From Acetobacter syzygii (GTDB lineage: Bacteria; Pseudomonadota; Alphaproteobacteria; Acetobacterales; Acetobacteraceae), in NCBI RefSeq assembly GCF_000964225.1, contig NZ_BAMZ01000013.1:1-36273 (forward strand): a stretch of DNA of 36,273 nt. The letters run 5' to 3'. This document shows, piece by piece, positions 7,676 to 14,901 of this stretch; position 1 is the first letter of the stretch, and each line of letters starts with the position of its first letter. Made by a program: the position numbers and the translations under genes. The notes beneath the pieces are model-generated. The model searched no databases and was not told where the DNA came from. It saw only the letters and a list, made by a program, of their open reading frames with translations.

Positions 7676-8239
7676 ATGACATTTGAAGACAAAATCCACG
7701 AACCCCAGTTCACTACCAAACAGGCAAGTGAAGCCACTGGCGTAAACTGGGAAACCATGCGCGGCTGGATAAAGCGGAAAATCATTCTGGCCAAACCCGA
7801 AGACGATGTTCGCGGGGTAAAAGCGCAAGGGTCGCCCTATCTGCTGAGCTTTGCGAGCATCATGCAGATTGCCATTACTGCAAAGCTTGATGAACTGGGC
7901 ATTCCGCCGTCTCGTGGCGGTGCCATCGCCTTGGAATTCACCCACATGGGCGAAGGCAAAGCAGTGTGGGTTGGTGAGCCGGAAAGCTCAGTATATCCCG
8001 ATCCCCGCCGTCCTGGTCGTTTGTTTGGCGGTAACCGCCTCACATTCCTTGCTGCGTATGCTGGCGAACAGTTTGGCTATGTCTTTGATGCCGCTGGTAT
8101 GAAGGATGAGCGCTTTTTCAATAAGCTGTTCTTTCCAGAAGGTGTGCAGACGAACCGTGTGCAGGTCGCTGCCGTGGTGTGGATAGACCCAATTTTCATT
8201 GACCTGAAATACCGTCTCGATACTGGAGAAAACGCATGA
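7676..8239 (+). CDS. Helix-turn-helix protein heading the capsid operon
   Basis: A 187-residue protein with an N-terminal MerR-like winged-helix/HTH segment (FTTKQASEATGVNWETMRGW, about residues 12-31, then IKRKII). The rest, about residues 60-187, is a mixed domain with no motif I recognise; it includes PDPRRPGRLFGG and a Phe-rich section. GAGGG lies about 5-8 nt before the ATG. The stop overlaps the capsid start as ATGA, so it is translationally coupled to the structural genes. Together with the palindrome just upstream, this suggests an autoregulator of the head operon. That role is inference; a structural accessory role remains possible. Confidence 0.75.
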   Translation: MTFEDKIHEPQFTTKQASEATGVNWETMRGWIKRKIILAKPEDDVRGVKAQGSPYLLSFASIMQIAITAKLDELGIPPSRGGAIALEFTHMGEGKAVWVGEPESSVYPDPRRPGRLFGGNRLTFLAAYAGEQFGYVFDAAGMKDERFFNKLFFPEGVQTNRVQVAAVVWIDPIFIDLKYRLDTGENA

Positions 8240-9528
8240 CATTGCGAGAAATGCAGGCCCGCAAAACAGAAATTGCGACTGAACTGCGCGCCTTGAACAC
8301 AGCCAACCCGGACGCTCTACCAGCGGAAGCACAAACCCGCTGGACGGAACTGTCCACCGAACTGACCACACTGGAAGCCCGTATGGCTCGCCAGACACAG
8401 ATTGACGATCTGGACCGCACCGCACCTGCCAACCGCGTAGGCGGCGGCGCACCCACCCAGCCGGAAATCCGGGTTGCCGGTTTTGATCTGCCAGCACAAA
8501 CCCCTGAAGGTTTTGACGGTCTGTTCCTGCGTAGCCAGGACGGGCAGAGTGTCCCGGTTCTGGAAGCCCGGCATAACCTTGCCAGCTTCCTGCCTGCCAC
8601 GGAAAGCCGCGCACAGGAACTCGGCCTTGGTGGTTTCCTGCGCGCACTCTACCGTGGCCCGCAGACGGAACTTGAACGCCGCGTCATGTCCGAAAGCTCC
8701 ATTGGTTCCGGCGGTGCATTGGTGCCAGTTCCGGTTGCCGCGGGCATCCTTGATGAACTGCGCGCCGCCACGGTCTCCTTTCGGGCAGGATGCCGCACGG
8801 TTCCCATGTCCAGCCAAAGCCTGACCTTTGGACGCCTGACCAAAACACCCGTGGGGGCATGGCGTGCGGAAAACGCGGCCATTGTCGAGGACGAAAGCAC
8901 CTTTGACCAGGTGAAAATGACCGCCAAGTCATGGGCGTTGCGCTGCAAGATCAGCCGCGAACTGCTCGAAGATGGGCAGAATGTGGATAGCATCATCCGC
9001 ACGGCTTTTGCCGCATCGGGCGCACTGGCGCTGGATCAGGCCATTCTGTTCGGTGACGGCACAGCCAACAGCCCAACCGGCATTGTCAATACGGCAGGTA
9101 TCCAGACAGCAGCCCTTAACGGCAAGCTGAGCAATTGGGACCCGATGCTGGACGGTGTGCTTGATCTGGAAAACGTGAACGCGGGCAAGGTGTCGGCCAT
9201 GATTATGGCGCCGCGCACCAACCGGGCAATTCGCGGTTTCAAGGATGCCAACGGCAACCCGCTTTCCGCCCCGGCTGACGTTTCCTCCATTCCGCGCCTG
9301 ACCACTACGTCAGTTCCTGTTGACCAGGGCACAGACAAGAATGCCAGCAGCATTGTCATGGGTGATTTTAGCCAGGTCTACGTTGGAATGCGGACCAGCC
9401 TGCAAATCAGCGTCCTGAACGAACTGTATGCCGAAAACGGACAGATCGGCTTTGTGGCATGGATGCGGGCGGATGTGCTGGTGGTGCGGCCCCAAACCCT
9501 GCTAACCCTGACAGGCATCACCCCATGA
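8236..9528 (+). CDS. HK97-family major capsid protein
   Basis: A 430-residue major capsid protein. Residues about 1-60 are a charged coiled-coil (MTLREMQARKTEIATELRAL and on), typical of the N-terminal delta/scaffold domain removed by the prohead protease, followed by a Pro/Gly-rich linker. The mature HK97 fold begins near residue 150 (SIGSGGALVPVPVAAGILDEL) and contains the expected AVSREL-like KISRELLED segment, the DQAILFGDGTANSPTGI loop and the C-terminal DFSQVYVGMRTSLQI strand region. GGAG lies 7 nt before the ATG, which overlaps the upstream stop. It precedes the protease and portal, the reverse of the common portal-protease-capsid order. Confidence 0.95.
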   Translation: MTLREMQARKTEIATELRALNTANPDALPAEAQTRWTELSTELTTLEARMARQTQIDDLDRTAPANRVGGGAPTQPEIRVAGFDLPAQTPEGFDGLFLRSQDGQSVPVLEARHNLASFLPATESRAQELGLGGFLRALYRGPQTELERRVMSESSIGSGGALVPVPVAAGILDELRAATVSFRAGCRTVPMSSQSLTFGRLTKTPVGAWRAENAAIVEDESTFDQVKMTAKSWALRCKISRELLEDGQNVDSIIRTAFAASGALALDQAILFGDGTANSPTGIVNTAGIQTAALNGKLSNWDPMLDGVLDLENVNAGKVSAMIMAPRTNRAIRGFKDANGNPLSAPADVSSIPRLTTTSVPVDQGTDKNASSIVMGDFSQVYVGMRTSLQISVLNELYAENGQIGFVAWMRADVLVVRPQTLLTLTGITP

Positions 9529-10061
9529 CCCGCGTGACCAGCTTCGTGGAAAGGCGTTCGTGCAGCGTGGAATTCCGCGCTGCCGGTCGCAAACTGGAAG
9601 GCTACGCCGCCGTGTTCGGTGTTTCGGCTCCTATCGGGAATTTTTCCGAAAGCATCCGTTCCGGCGCATTTGCCAACTCACTTTTCTCAAAGCCGGATAT
9701 TCTGGCTCTGGTAGATCATGACCCAACCCGACTGTTGGGCCGCACGGCGTCCGGCTCCCTCAAACTGAGGGAGGATACTTACGGCCTGCATTTTGAACTT
9801 GCCGTGCCGGACACTCAACTAGGCCATGACGTCCTGGCACTGGCGGAGCGGCGCGATCTGGGCGGCATGTCCTTTGGCTTTCGGGTGCAGGAGGACGAAT
9901 GGAGCGGGACAGACAAGCGCGAGTTGCTTGAAGTCGATCTGGTGGAAATTTCCGTAGTGCAGGCTTTCCCTGCCTACGGTGACACCAGCATATCCGCCCG
10001 AAGCCGTCAGGCTGGCATGACCCCGGAGCAGCGCCGCCGCTTCTTGGAGACGATCAGATGA
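9525..10061 (+). CDS. HK97-family prohead protease
   Basis: A 178-residue serine protease that matures the capsid by removing the capsid delta domain. Family features seen: LEGYAAVFG near the N-terminus, the His motif VDHDPTRLLGRT, and the Ser motif GGMSFGFRV, followed by LLEVDLVEISVVQAFPAY, a hallmark of the HK97 gp4-like family. The start at 9525 is chosen because its ATG overlaps the capsid stop (ATGA); a longer frame from 9459 would run 66 nt into the capsid gene. Its own stop overlaps the portal start. Confidence 0.93.
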   Translation: MTRVTSFVERRSCSVEFRAAGRKLEGYAAVFGVSAPIGNFSESIRSGAFANSLFSKPDILALVDHDPTRLLGRTASGSLKLREDTYGLHFELAVPDTQLGHDVLALAERRDLGGMSFGFRVQEDEWSGTDKRELLEVDLVEISVVQAFPAYGDTSISARSRQAGMTPEQRRRFLETIR

Positions 10062-11182
10062 GTTTTCTTGACCGTCTGCTGGGTCGCACCGAAAAGCGCG
10101 ATAGCGTTGCTGCCGAACCCGTCATGCCCAGCCTGTGGTTTCCGCGCGGTCCCGGCAATCCAGAAGGACTGTCAACCGTTCTGGCCTGTGTCAACGCCAT
10201 TGGCAGCGGCATAGGGTCGCTGGACGTGTTTGTTTACAACACGTCCGGTAACACCCGCACGGAAGCCCCCAGCCATCCCGTGGCGCGGCTGATACGTCAG
10301 CCCAACCGCACCCAGACATGGCCCGATCTGGTAGAATGGGTCATGGGCAGCGTGCTGCTGACCGGCAATGCGGTGCTTGTGGTGGATTATGACGGGGCAG
10401 GGCGTCCGTCTGGTCTAACACCCGTTCCGTGGCAATGTGTCCAGGTAGACCGGCTGGCATCCGGTCGCCTACGTTACACCGTGGTTGCATGGCAGGGCAT
10501 AACCCGCACTTATCTGGACGACGAAGTATTCCACCTGCGCGATCGTTCGGACGATGGCCTTGTCGGCCGCAGTCGTTTGAGCAGGGCAAGGGACGTGCAT
10601 ATGGGTGCGGCCGCCTTGCAGGATTACAGCCTGTCCATGTGGCAAAATCAGGCCACTCCTAGCGGCATCATCACTTTCGAGACAGCCCGCCCTGGCAAGG
10701 ACGCCATAGACGATCTGAAAGAGGAAGTGCGGAGCAAATTCTCCGGCACCGGCAATGCTCGCCAGGTCATGGTTATGTCCAACGGCATGAAGTGGCAGTC
10801 CATCGGTATCAGCCCCGAGGATGCGGAAGCGCTGGAAAGCCGCAAATTCAGCGTGCAGGAGCTTTGCCGGGTCTATGGTGTTCCACCACCGATCGTGCAG
10901 GATTACAGCAACAACACATTCACGAACGCAGCACAGGCCAGCTTGTGGTTCGCCACCAACACGCTGCTGCCTTGGGCGCGCAAGATAGAGGCGGAGTTCA
11001 AACGCTCGGTCTTTGGTGCATCCAGTCCGTTCGAGATGCACATAGATCTGTCCAGCCTGATGCGTGGTGACTACGCCACCCGCTGGCAGTCTTACGGCAT
11101 CGCCATTCAGAACCAAATCCTGACCGTAAATGAGATACGTGAGCAGGAAGGATACAACCCCAAACAGGAGGATGCAGCGTGA
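10058..11182 (+). CDS. HK97-family portal protein
   Basis: A 374-residue portal protein that forms the ring at one capsid vertex for DNA entry and tail attachment. Recognisable blocks: VLACVNAIGSGIGSLDVFVY, HPVARLIRQPN, LVEWVMGSVLLTGNAVLV, the stem region SIGISPEDAEALESRKFSVQELCRVYGVPP, and the C-terminal LRGDYATRWQSY-like segment SLMRGDYATRWQ followed by NEIREQEGYNP. The length is near the lower end for the family. GGAGA sits 8 nt before the ATG. The stop overlaps a GTG start as GTGA. Confidence 0.95.
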   Translation: MSFLDRLLGRTEKRDSVAAEPVMPSLWFPRGPGNPEGLSTVLACVNAIGSGIGSLDVFVYNTSGNTRTEAPSHPVARLIRQPNRTQTWPDLVEWVMGSVLLTGNAVLVVDYDGAGRPSGLTPVPWQCVQVDRLASGRLRYTVVAWQGITRTYLDDEVFHLRDRSDDGLVGRSRLSRARDVHMGAAALQDYSLSMWQNQATPSGIITFETARPGKDAIDDLKEEVRSKFSGTGNARQVMVMSNGMKWQSIGISPEDAEALESRKFSVQELCRVYGVPPPIVQDYSNNTFTNAAQASLWFATNTLLPWARKIEAEFKRSVFGASSPFEMHIDLSSLMRGDYATRWQSYGIAIQNQILTVNEIREQEGYNPKQEDAA

Positions 11183-11457
11183 AATCGCGATATGACCATT
11201 TGCCGCCGGGGCTTTTGCCAATCTTTCTGAGGCGTCAAGCTGCATCTGCATTTTTTGATGTGAGTGAAACAACTTTTGACAAGATGGTGGAACAAGGTCT
11301 GGTGCCAAGACCTGTTCGGGTTGGTTCCATTTCTCTTTGGTTTCGTCCTGCTCTTGTTTCTGCTGCTGCTAAAATGACCGGGACTGATCTGCAATATTCT
11401 GCACAAGCTGAAACGCAGGAAGCGCCAAATGAATGGGATGCGATTGTCGGAAAATGA
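11179..11457 (+). CDS. AlpA-like DNA-binding protein (probable excisionase/regulator)
   Basis: A 92-residue protein beginning with GTG in a GTGA overlap with the portal stop, preceded by a perfect AGGAGG 7 nt upstream. Residues about 15-55 (FLRRQAASAFFDVSETTFDKMV...GLVPRPVRVG...WFRPAL) fit the AlpA/excisionase-type winged HTH (recognition helix, then VPxPVRVG turn). In phages and satellites such proteins activate or direct excision with the adjacent integrase. The stop overlaps the integrase start (ATGA at 11454), so both are made together. Base composition is slightly lower in GC than the portal gene. Confidence 0.82.
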   Translation: MKSRYDHLPPGLLPIFLRRQAASAFFDVSETTFDKMVEQGLVPRPVRVGSISLWFRPALVSAAAKMTGTDLQYSAQAETQEAPNEWDAIVGK

Positions 11458-12647
11458 TACAGATAAAGCGGCGCTATAAATACGTATCAGAAGATACAGA
11501 CCGGCATGGCAACGTGCGGGTTTATCTGCGCCGTCCCGGTTTTCGGAAAGTGCGGCTGCACCAGATGCCAGGCACACCGGAGTTTGACGAGGAATACCGC
11601 ATGGCTATGGCGGGAGAAATTCTGCCAGCACCAAGTAAAGAAGTCATTATACCGGGTAGTTTCCGTGATCTGTGTGTTCGTTACTATGGTTCTGGTATGT
11701 TTGCGCGGCTGGACGCTCGCACCCAATACGTGCGCCGTGGCGTTCTCGATGGATTGAGCGAACGGTGCGGTTCTTTTCAGGTCGCTACTATCATGCCTAA
11801 ACATGTGCTGGCTTTGCGAGACTCAAAAGAAGGTAAACCAGAGGCTGGGAATGGTATTCTGAAAGCATTACGCCAGCTTTTTTCCTACGGTGTTCAGGTT
11901 GGGATGCTAGGCAAAAATCCGGCGGCCGATGTATCTTATATTCCGTCATCTGGAACAGGCTTTCATAGCTGGACCCCAGAAGAGATACAGAAATTTGAGC
12001 AGGCGCATCCGGTAGGCTCTCAAGCCCGTTTGGCCTTGGCTCTATTGCTTTACACAGGCCAGCGCCGGAGTGACGTTGTGCGGTTTGGAATGAAGGATAC
12101 CAGAGAGGGTTTCCTGACATTCACCCAAGTAAAGAACGGCAAAAAGAAGCCTGTTACCCTGACGCTACCACTTTTCCCTGAACTGTTGCGGATAATCGAT
12201 GCCACACCAGGCGCGATGGAAGGTGAAACCTTTATCCTCAACGCCTATGGTAAACCATACACGGCGGAAAGTTTCGGCAACCGTTTCCGCGACTGGTGCA
12301 ATGAAGCAGGCTTGCCACATTGTGCATCACACGGCTTACGCAAGGCAGCAGCAGTACGTTTAGCTGAACTGGGATGCACAGCTCATGAGATCGCCGCTGT
12401 CACCGGTCATAGATCACTGAAAGAGGTTCAACGCTACACGTTAGCAGCCGACCAGAAGCGGCTGGCAGCGAGTGCGTTCGCACGGATGCAGGGACACCAA
12501 ATGTCCCACAATAATGCGGAAAATGCAGAGTGGGACGAAAAGCGTCCAAAACTCATTGAAATTAAAGGGGGAAGAAATGAGATGGTGCCCAAGACCGGGA
12601 TCGAACCAGTGACACTGCGATTTTCAGTCGCATGCTCTACCAACTGA
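11454..12647 (+). CDS. int: Tyrosine integrase reading through attR into tRNA-Phe
   Basis: A 397-residue site-specific recombinase. Catalytic residues seen: Arg in TGQRRSD (about R204), HGLRK (H293, R296), TGHRS (H319) and the nucleophile in VQRYTLA (Y328), plus a Lys-rich beta-hairpin KNGKKKP. The N-terminal part is an arm/core-binding domain. The start at 11454 is preferred over 11433 because it forms an ATGA overlap with the AlpA-like gene. The last 21 codons (from MVPKTG) lie on the att core and tRNA-Phe, giving the tail GIEPVTLRFSVACSTN. In the excised circle the frame would continue as GLAKPNKNK and stop at the TAG now at 2155-2157. Confidence 0.93.
   Translation: MIQIKRRYKYVSEDTDRHGNVRVYLRRPGFRKVRLHQMPGTPEFDEEYRMAMAGEILPAPSKEVIIPGSFRDLCVRYYGSGMFARLDARTQYVRRGVLDGLSERCGSFQVATIMPKHVLALRDSKEGKPEAGNGILKALRQLFSYGVQVGMLGKNPAADVSYIPSSGTGFHSWTPEEIQKFEQAHPVGSQARLALALLLYTGQRRSDVVRFGMKDTREGFLTFTQVKNGKKKPVTLTLPLFPELLRIIDATPGAMEGETFILNAYGKPYTAESFGNRFRDWCNEAGLPHCASHGLRKAAAVRLAELGCTAHEIAAVTGHRSLKEVQRYTLAADQKRLAASAFARMQGHQMSHNNAENAEWDEKRPKLIEIKGGRNEMVPKTGIEPVTLRFSVACSTN
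12582..12598 (+). other. attR core of the satellite
   Basis: Exact copy of the 17-bp core at 2113-2129. It lies within the 3' end of the intact tRNA-Phe gene and also within the integrase coding frame, so integration recreates a functional tRNA 3' end at this side. Confidence 0.9.
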
Positions 12648-12658
12648 GCTACTTGGGC
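12583..12658 (-). tRNA. tRNA-Phe (GAA), satellite integration site
   Basis: Read on the minus strand this is a 76-nt cloverleaf: acceptor GCCCAAG/CTTGGGC, D arm GCTC-AGTTGGTA-GAGC, anticodon stem TGCGA/TCGCA with loop CTGAAAA (anticodon GAA), variable GTGTC, T arm ACTGG-TTCGATC-CCGGT, discriminator A and encoded CCA. It lies 56 nt downstream of yacG on the same strand and may be cotranscribed. Its 3' 16 nt form the satellite's attachment core. Confidence 0.97.
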
Positions 12659-12714
12659 ACCGCAAGCCTTGCGGCGTGAGAGAGGATTTATCTCAGCTCG
12701 CGGTGGAGATCAAG

Positions 12715-12900
12715 TCATGTTTTGTCATTTATTTCAGCTTTTTCGCTTTCATCCTGCGGAGTGGCCTCTCCGGCAATGCGGTAGTTGCCGCCAAACCAGC
12801 GTCCCAGGTCCACATCAGCACAACGCTGGGAGCAAAAAGGGCGGTAGGCGGGAGCCGATGGCTGGCCGCAAATGGGGCATTTGGCTGATTGGGTTGTCAT
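12715..12900 (-). CDS. yacG: DNA gyrase inhibitor YacG (zinc-binding)
   Basis: A 61-residue protein with four zinc ligands in CPICG (C8, C11) and FCSQRC (C23, C27), followed by the family signature DLGRWF. YacG is known in E. coli to bind GyrB and inhibit gyrase. The ATG at 12900 overlaps the upstream RNase stop as TAATG, which selects this start over an upstream in-frame ATG. It ends the maf-RNase-yacG run and precedes tRNA-Phe. Confidence 0.93.
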   Translation of the reverse strand: MTTQSAKCPICGQPSAPAYRPFCSQRCADVDLGRWFGGNYRIAGEATPQDESEKAEINDKT

Positions 12901-13982
12901 TAATCCTGAACCGTCCATGTAAAGTCAGGCAGAGCAAGGTTTGTGTGCAGGCTTAAGGCATGGCCAAGCTGATGGGCACAGTCCGATAAAGCCTGAGGGT
13001 CCTGCTCCAGTGCCCGTATAATACCCGCACCGCCACAAATGCGCTTTGTGTGCGGTGCATGGGCCAGAATATGCTTAAGCACCTGTAGCGCACGTCCGTG
13101 CGGGCTGCTTAGCAATTCCGGTAGGGAGGGATAAATACGTGCCCGTACAATTTCAATCAGTCCCAGAGCCGTCACACCCAGACAACGTGGGTTAAGCGGA
13201 TCAGGCTTGAGGGCTGCATTGACAGGTTCCAGCAATGCCTGCCGCTTGCGGGTGGCAAGTCCTGCCGGATCGATCAGAATGGCGCCGGACAGGTTACGTA
13301 GGCGGATCTGGCGCATCAGTGTGGGCAGGGCATCGCGGTTGGCGGCAAATTGGGCTGTTTGTTTGGGGCGGCCCGTTTGTGCGGGTGGGGCATCCATATC
13401 AATCGCAATCAGGGCCGGAGTGGGGGTGATGGTGGCTTCCATACCGCCGGGTAAGGGCACCACAGGGTCCTCCAGCGCATCACAGGCTGCTGCGATGCTG
13501 TCCGGGTAAGGAGTAAAGCCCTGTTCGCGTCGTTCTCGCAACGTGGGAGGAATATGCGCTGCGGCTGCGGGACTATCCACCACAAGTGTGGCACTTGGCC
13601 AGAGGGCCGCAAGTCTGACCAAGGGCGTGGGGCCGGGTGTGATCAGCCCTTTCTGGTCCAGTGGACCGTCCTCTGCCAGCAGGCGCAGGCGCAGACCTTT
13701 GCCACCTTGTGCTGCCCTGCTGACCTCAACCCTGACAGCTTGCCCTTCGTTGAGTTTGGGAGCGTTGGATTGCAGAGGTAAAAAGCCACTCAGCTGGGGG
13801 GTAAGCGCCACAAAGGCTCCTCCCATCCCCGGTGTGAGTGCTTCTATGCGACCATGGTAGATGCTGCCCACCATGTCTGGCGCTGCGGGGCGCCAGAGTG
13901 CAAAGTCCAGCAAGGTATCGTTTTTGGTAACGGCAATGCGCATTTCGCCGGGGAATGTGGCTATGCGCAGGAACAGGCTCAC
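12900..13982 (-). CDS. Short RNase E/G family protein
   Basis: A 360-residue RNase E/G-type endoribonuclease, well short of typical RNase G (about 490). The N-terminal S1-like domain is visible ([23 protein letters not shown]...GFLPL). The catalytic Asp pair appears retained: AIDMD corresponds to IDVNSG, and ILIDPAG to IVIDFID of the full-length RNase E in this window. The downstream [16 protein letters not shown] equals FGLLEMSRQRLRPS. The CPxCxG zinc link that joins dimers is absent. The gene overlaps maf by 4 nt upstream and yacG by 1 nt downstream. It probably has a specialised RNA-processing role, but substrate specificity cannot be read from sequence. Confidence 0.82.
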   Translation of the reverse strand: MSLFLRIATFPGEMRIAVTKNDTLLDFALWRPAAPDMVGSIYHGRIEALTPGMGGAFVALTPQLSGFLPLQSNAPKLNEGQAVRVEVSRAAQGGKGLRLRLLAEDGPLDQKGLITPGPTPLVRLAALWPSATLVVDSPAAAAHIPPTLRERREQGFTPYPDSIAAACDALEDPVVPLPGGMEATITPTPALIAIDMDAPPAQTGRPKQTAQFAANRDALPTLMRQIRLRNLSGAILIDPAGLATRKRQALLEPVNAALKPDPLNPRCLGVTALGLIEIVRARIYPSLPELLSSPHGRALQVLKHILAHAPHTKRICGGAGIIRALEQDPQALSDCAHQLGHALSLHTNLALPDFTWTVQD

Positions 13983-14611
13983 GCTAGCCAGCCACCGGGT
14001 TGCCCCCGCAGGAGCTGTGCTGTTTCAAATAACGGCAGGCCAATAACTGCGGATGCACTGCCGGACAGGGCGCGTATAAAACTCGCAGCATGGCCTTGCA
14101 GCGCGTAACCACCCGCTTTGCCGGACCAGTCCCCCGCTTCCAGCAGGGCATCGATCTGATAAGCGGTCAGGCGGGAGAAGGTGACAGATGTTTCCACCAG
14201 CCGTACGCCATGCCGCCCCTGCGCCCAACTGCTGGTTGGGGTTACAGTAACGGCGGTCAGCACCGTGTGGCGTCTGCCAGATAGTCGTTCAAGGCAAAAG
14301 CGTGCGCTTTCCCTGTCTTCCGCTTTGGGCAGAATGCGGCGGCCAAGAGCCACAACGGTATCTGCCGCCAGAACCAGCGCGGGTTCGGCTATGGTGCTGG
14401 CAACAAGGCAGGCTTTTTCGGCCGCCATGCGCTGGGCATAGACCCGTGGCACCTCACCTTTGCGTGGTGTTTCATCTATATTGGCAGGTAGAACACGGTC
14501 AGGCACAAGCCCGATCTGCTCCAGCAGGGCAATACGGCGGGGGGAGGCGGATGCCAGAACCAGAAGGGGGGCTGTGCTCAGCCCCTCTTGTGTCTGGCTG
14601 GAGGAGGTCAT
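13979..14611 (-). CDS. maf: Maf-like nucleoside triphosphate pyrophosphatase
   Basis: A 210-residue Maf/HAM1-type house-cleaning pyrophosphatase that hydrolyses non-canonical or selected NTPs to the monophosphate. Motifs seen: LASASPRRIALLEQIGL (substrate and phosphate-binding loop), IDETPRKGE, and LAADTVVALG with the catalytic Asp; KAEDRESARFCLERLSGR and GGYALQG follow as in the family. It starts 2 nt after the infA stop region and overlaps the RNase gene by 4 nt, part of a conserved alphaproteobacterial cluster. Confidence 0.93.
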   Translation of the reverse strand: MTSSSQTQEGLSTAPLLVLASASPRRIALLEQIGLVPDRVLPANIDETPRKGEVPRVYAQRMAAEKACLVASTIAEPALVLAADTVVALGRRILPKAEDRESARFCLERLSGRRHTVLTAVTVTPTSSWAQGRHGVRLVETSVTFSRLTAYQIDALLEAGDWSGKAGGYALQGHAASFIRALSGSASAVIGLPLFETAQLLRGQPGGWLA

Positions 14612-14613
14612 GC

Positions 14614-14832
14614 TTACTTAAAGCGGAAGGTGATACGACCTTTGGACAGGTCATAAGGGGTCATTTCCACATTCACCCGGTCACCCGCCAGAACGCGAAT
14701 ACGGTTCTTGCGCATCTTGCCACTGGTATGGGCGAGAATAACGTGTTCGTTGTCCAGCTTTACGCGGAACATGGCATTAGGCAGCAGTTCTGTGACCGTG
14801 CCGCTAAATTCGATCATGTCTTCTTTAGACAT
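14614..14832 (-). CDS. infA: Translation initiation factor IF-1
   Basis: A 72-residue OB-fold protein that binds the ribosomal A site during initiation. The full sequence is standard: [39 protein letters not shown], and the C-terminal [18 protein letters not shown] lies 6 nt before the ATG. It sits between hisD and maf on the minus strand. Confidence 0.98.
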   Translation of the reverse strand: MSKEDMIEFSGTVTELLPNAMFRVKLDNEHVILAHTSGKMRKNRIRVLAGDRVNVEMTPYDLSKGRITFRFK

Positions 14833-14901
14833 TGCATCCTTCGTGTATGTTAAAACTGACGGGAGTCTGGTCAGCAGGTATGGTTGAGGGGCGCTTGGCG
14901 G

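Larger units (their letters stand above)
2113..12598 (+). mobile_element. Integrated capsid-forming phage satellite (cf-PICI-like), about 10.5 kb
   Basis: The element is bounded by a 17-bp direct repeat (2113-2129 and 12582-12598) whose right copy forms the 3' end of an intact tRNA-Phe gene. All genes lie on the plus strand and nearly all overlap by 1-4 nt. Content seen: Toprim/VirE replication protein, HNH nuclease, connector-like protein, large terminase, HK97-type capsid, prohead protease, portal, AlpA-like DNA-binding protein and tyrosine integrase. No tail, tape-measure, lysis or divergent repressor gene is present. Phage satellites of the capsid-forming class are known to encode replication, integration and head genes and to take tails from a helper phage; assignment here is by gene content only. 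A deletion-derived defective prophage is the alternative, but all frames are intact and the spacing is tight, which argues against decay. Confidence 0.8.

Noticed and set aside
2113..12598. Reading the element as a complete temperate phage
   Set aside because: No tail, tape-measure, lysis or immunity-repressor genes anywhere between the att sites.
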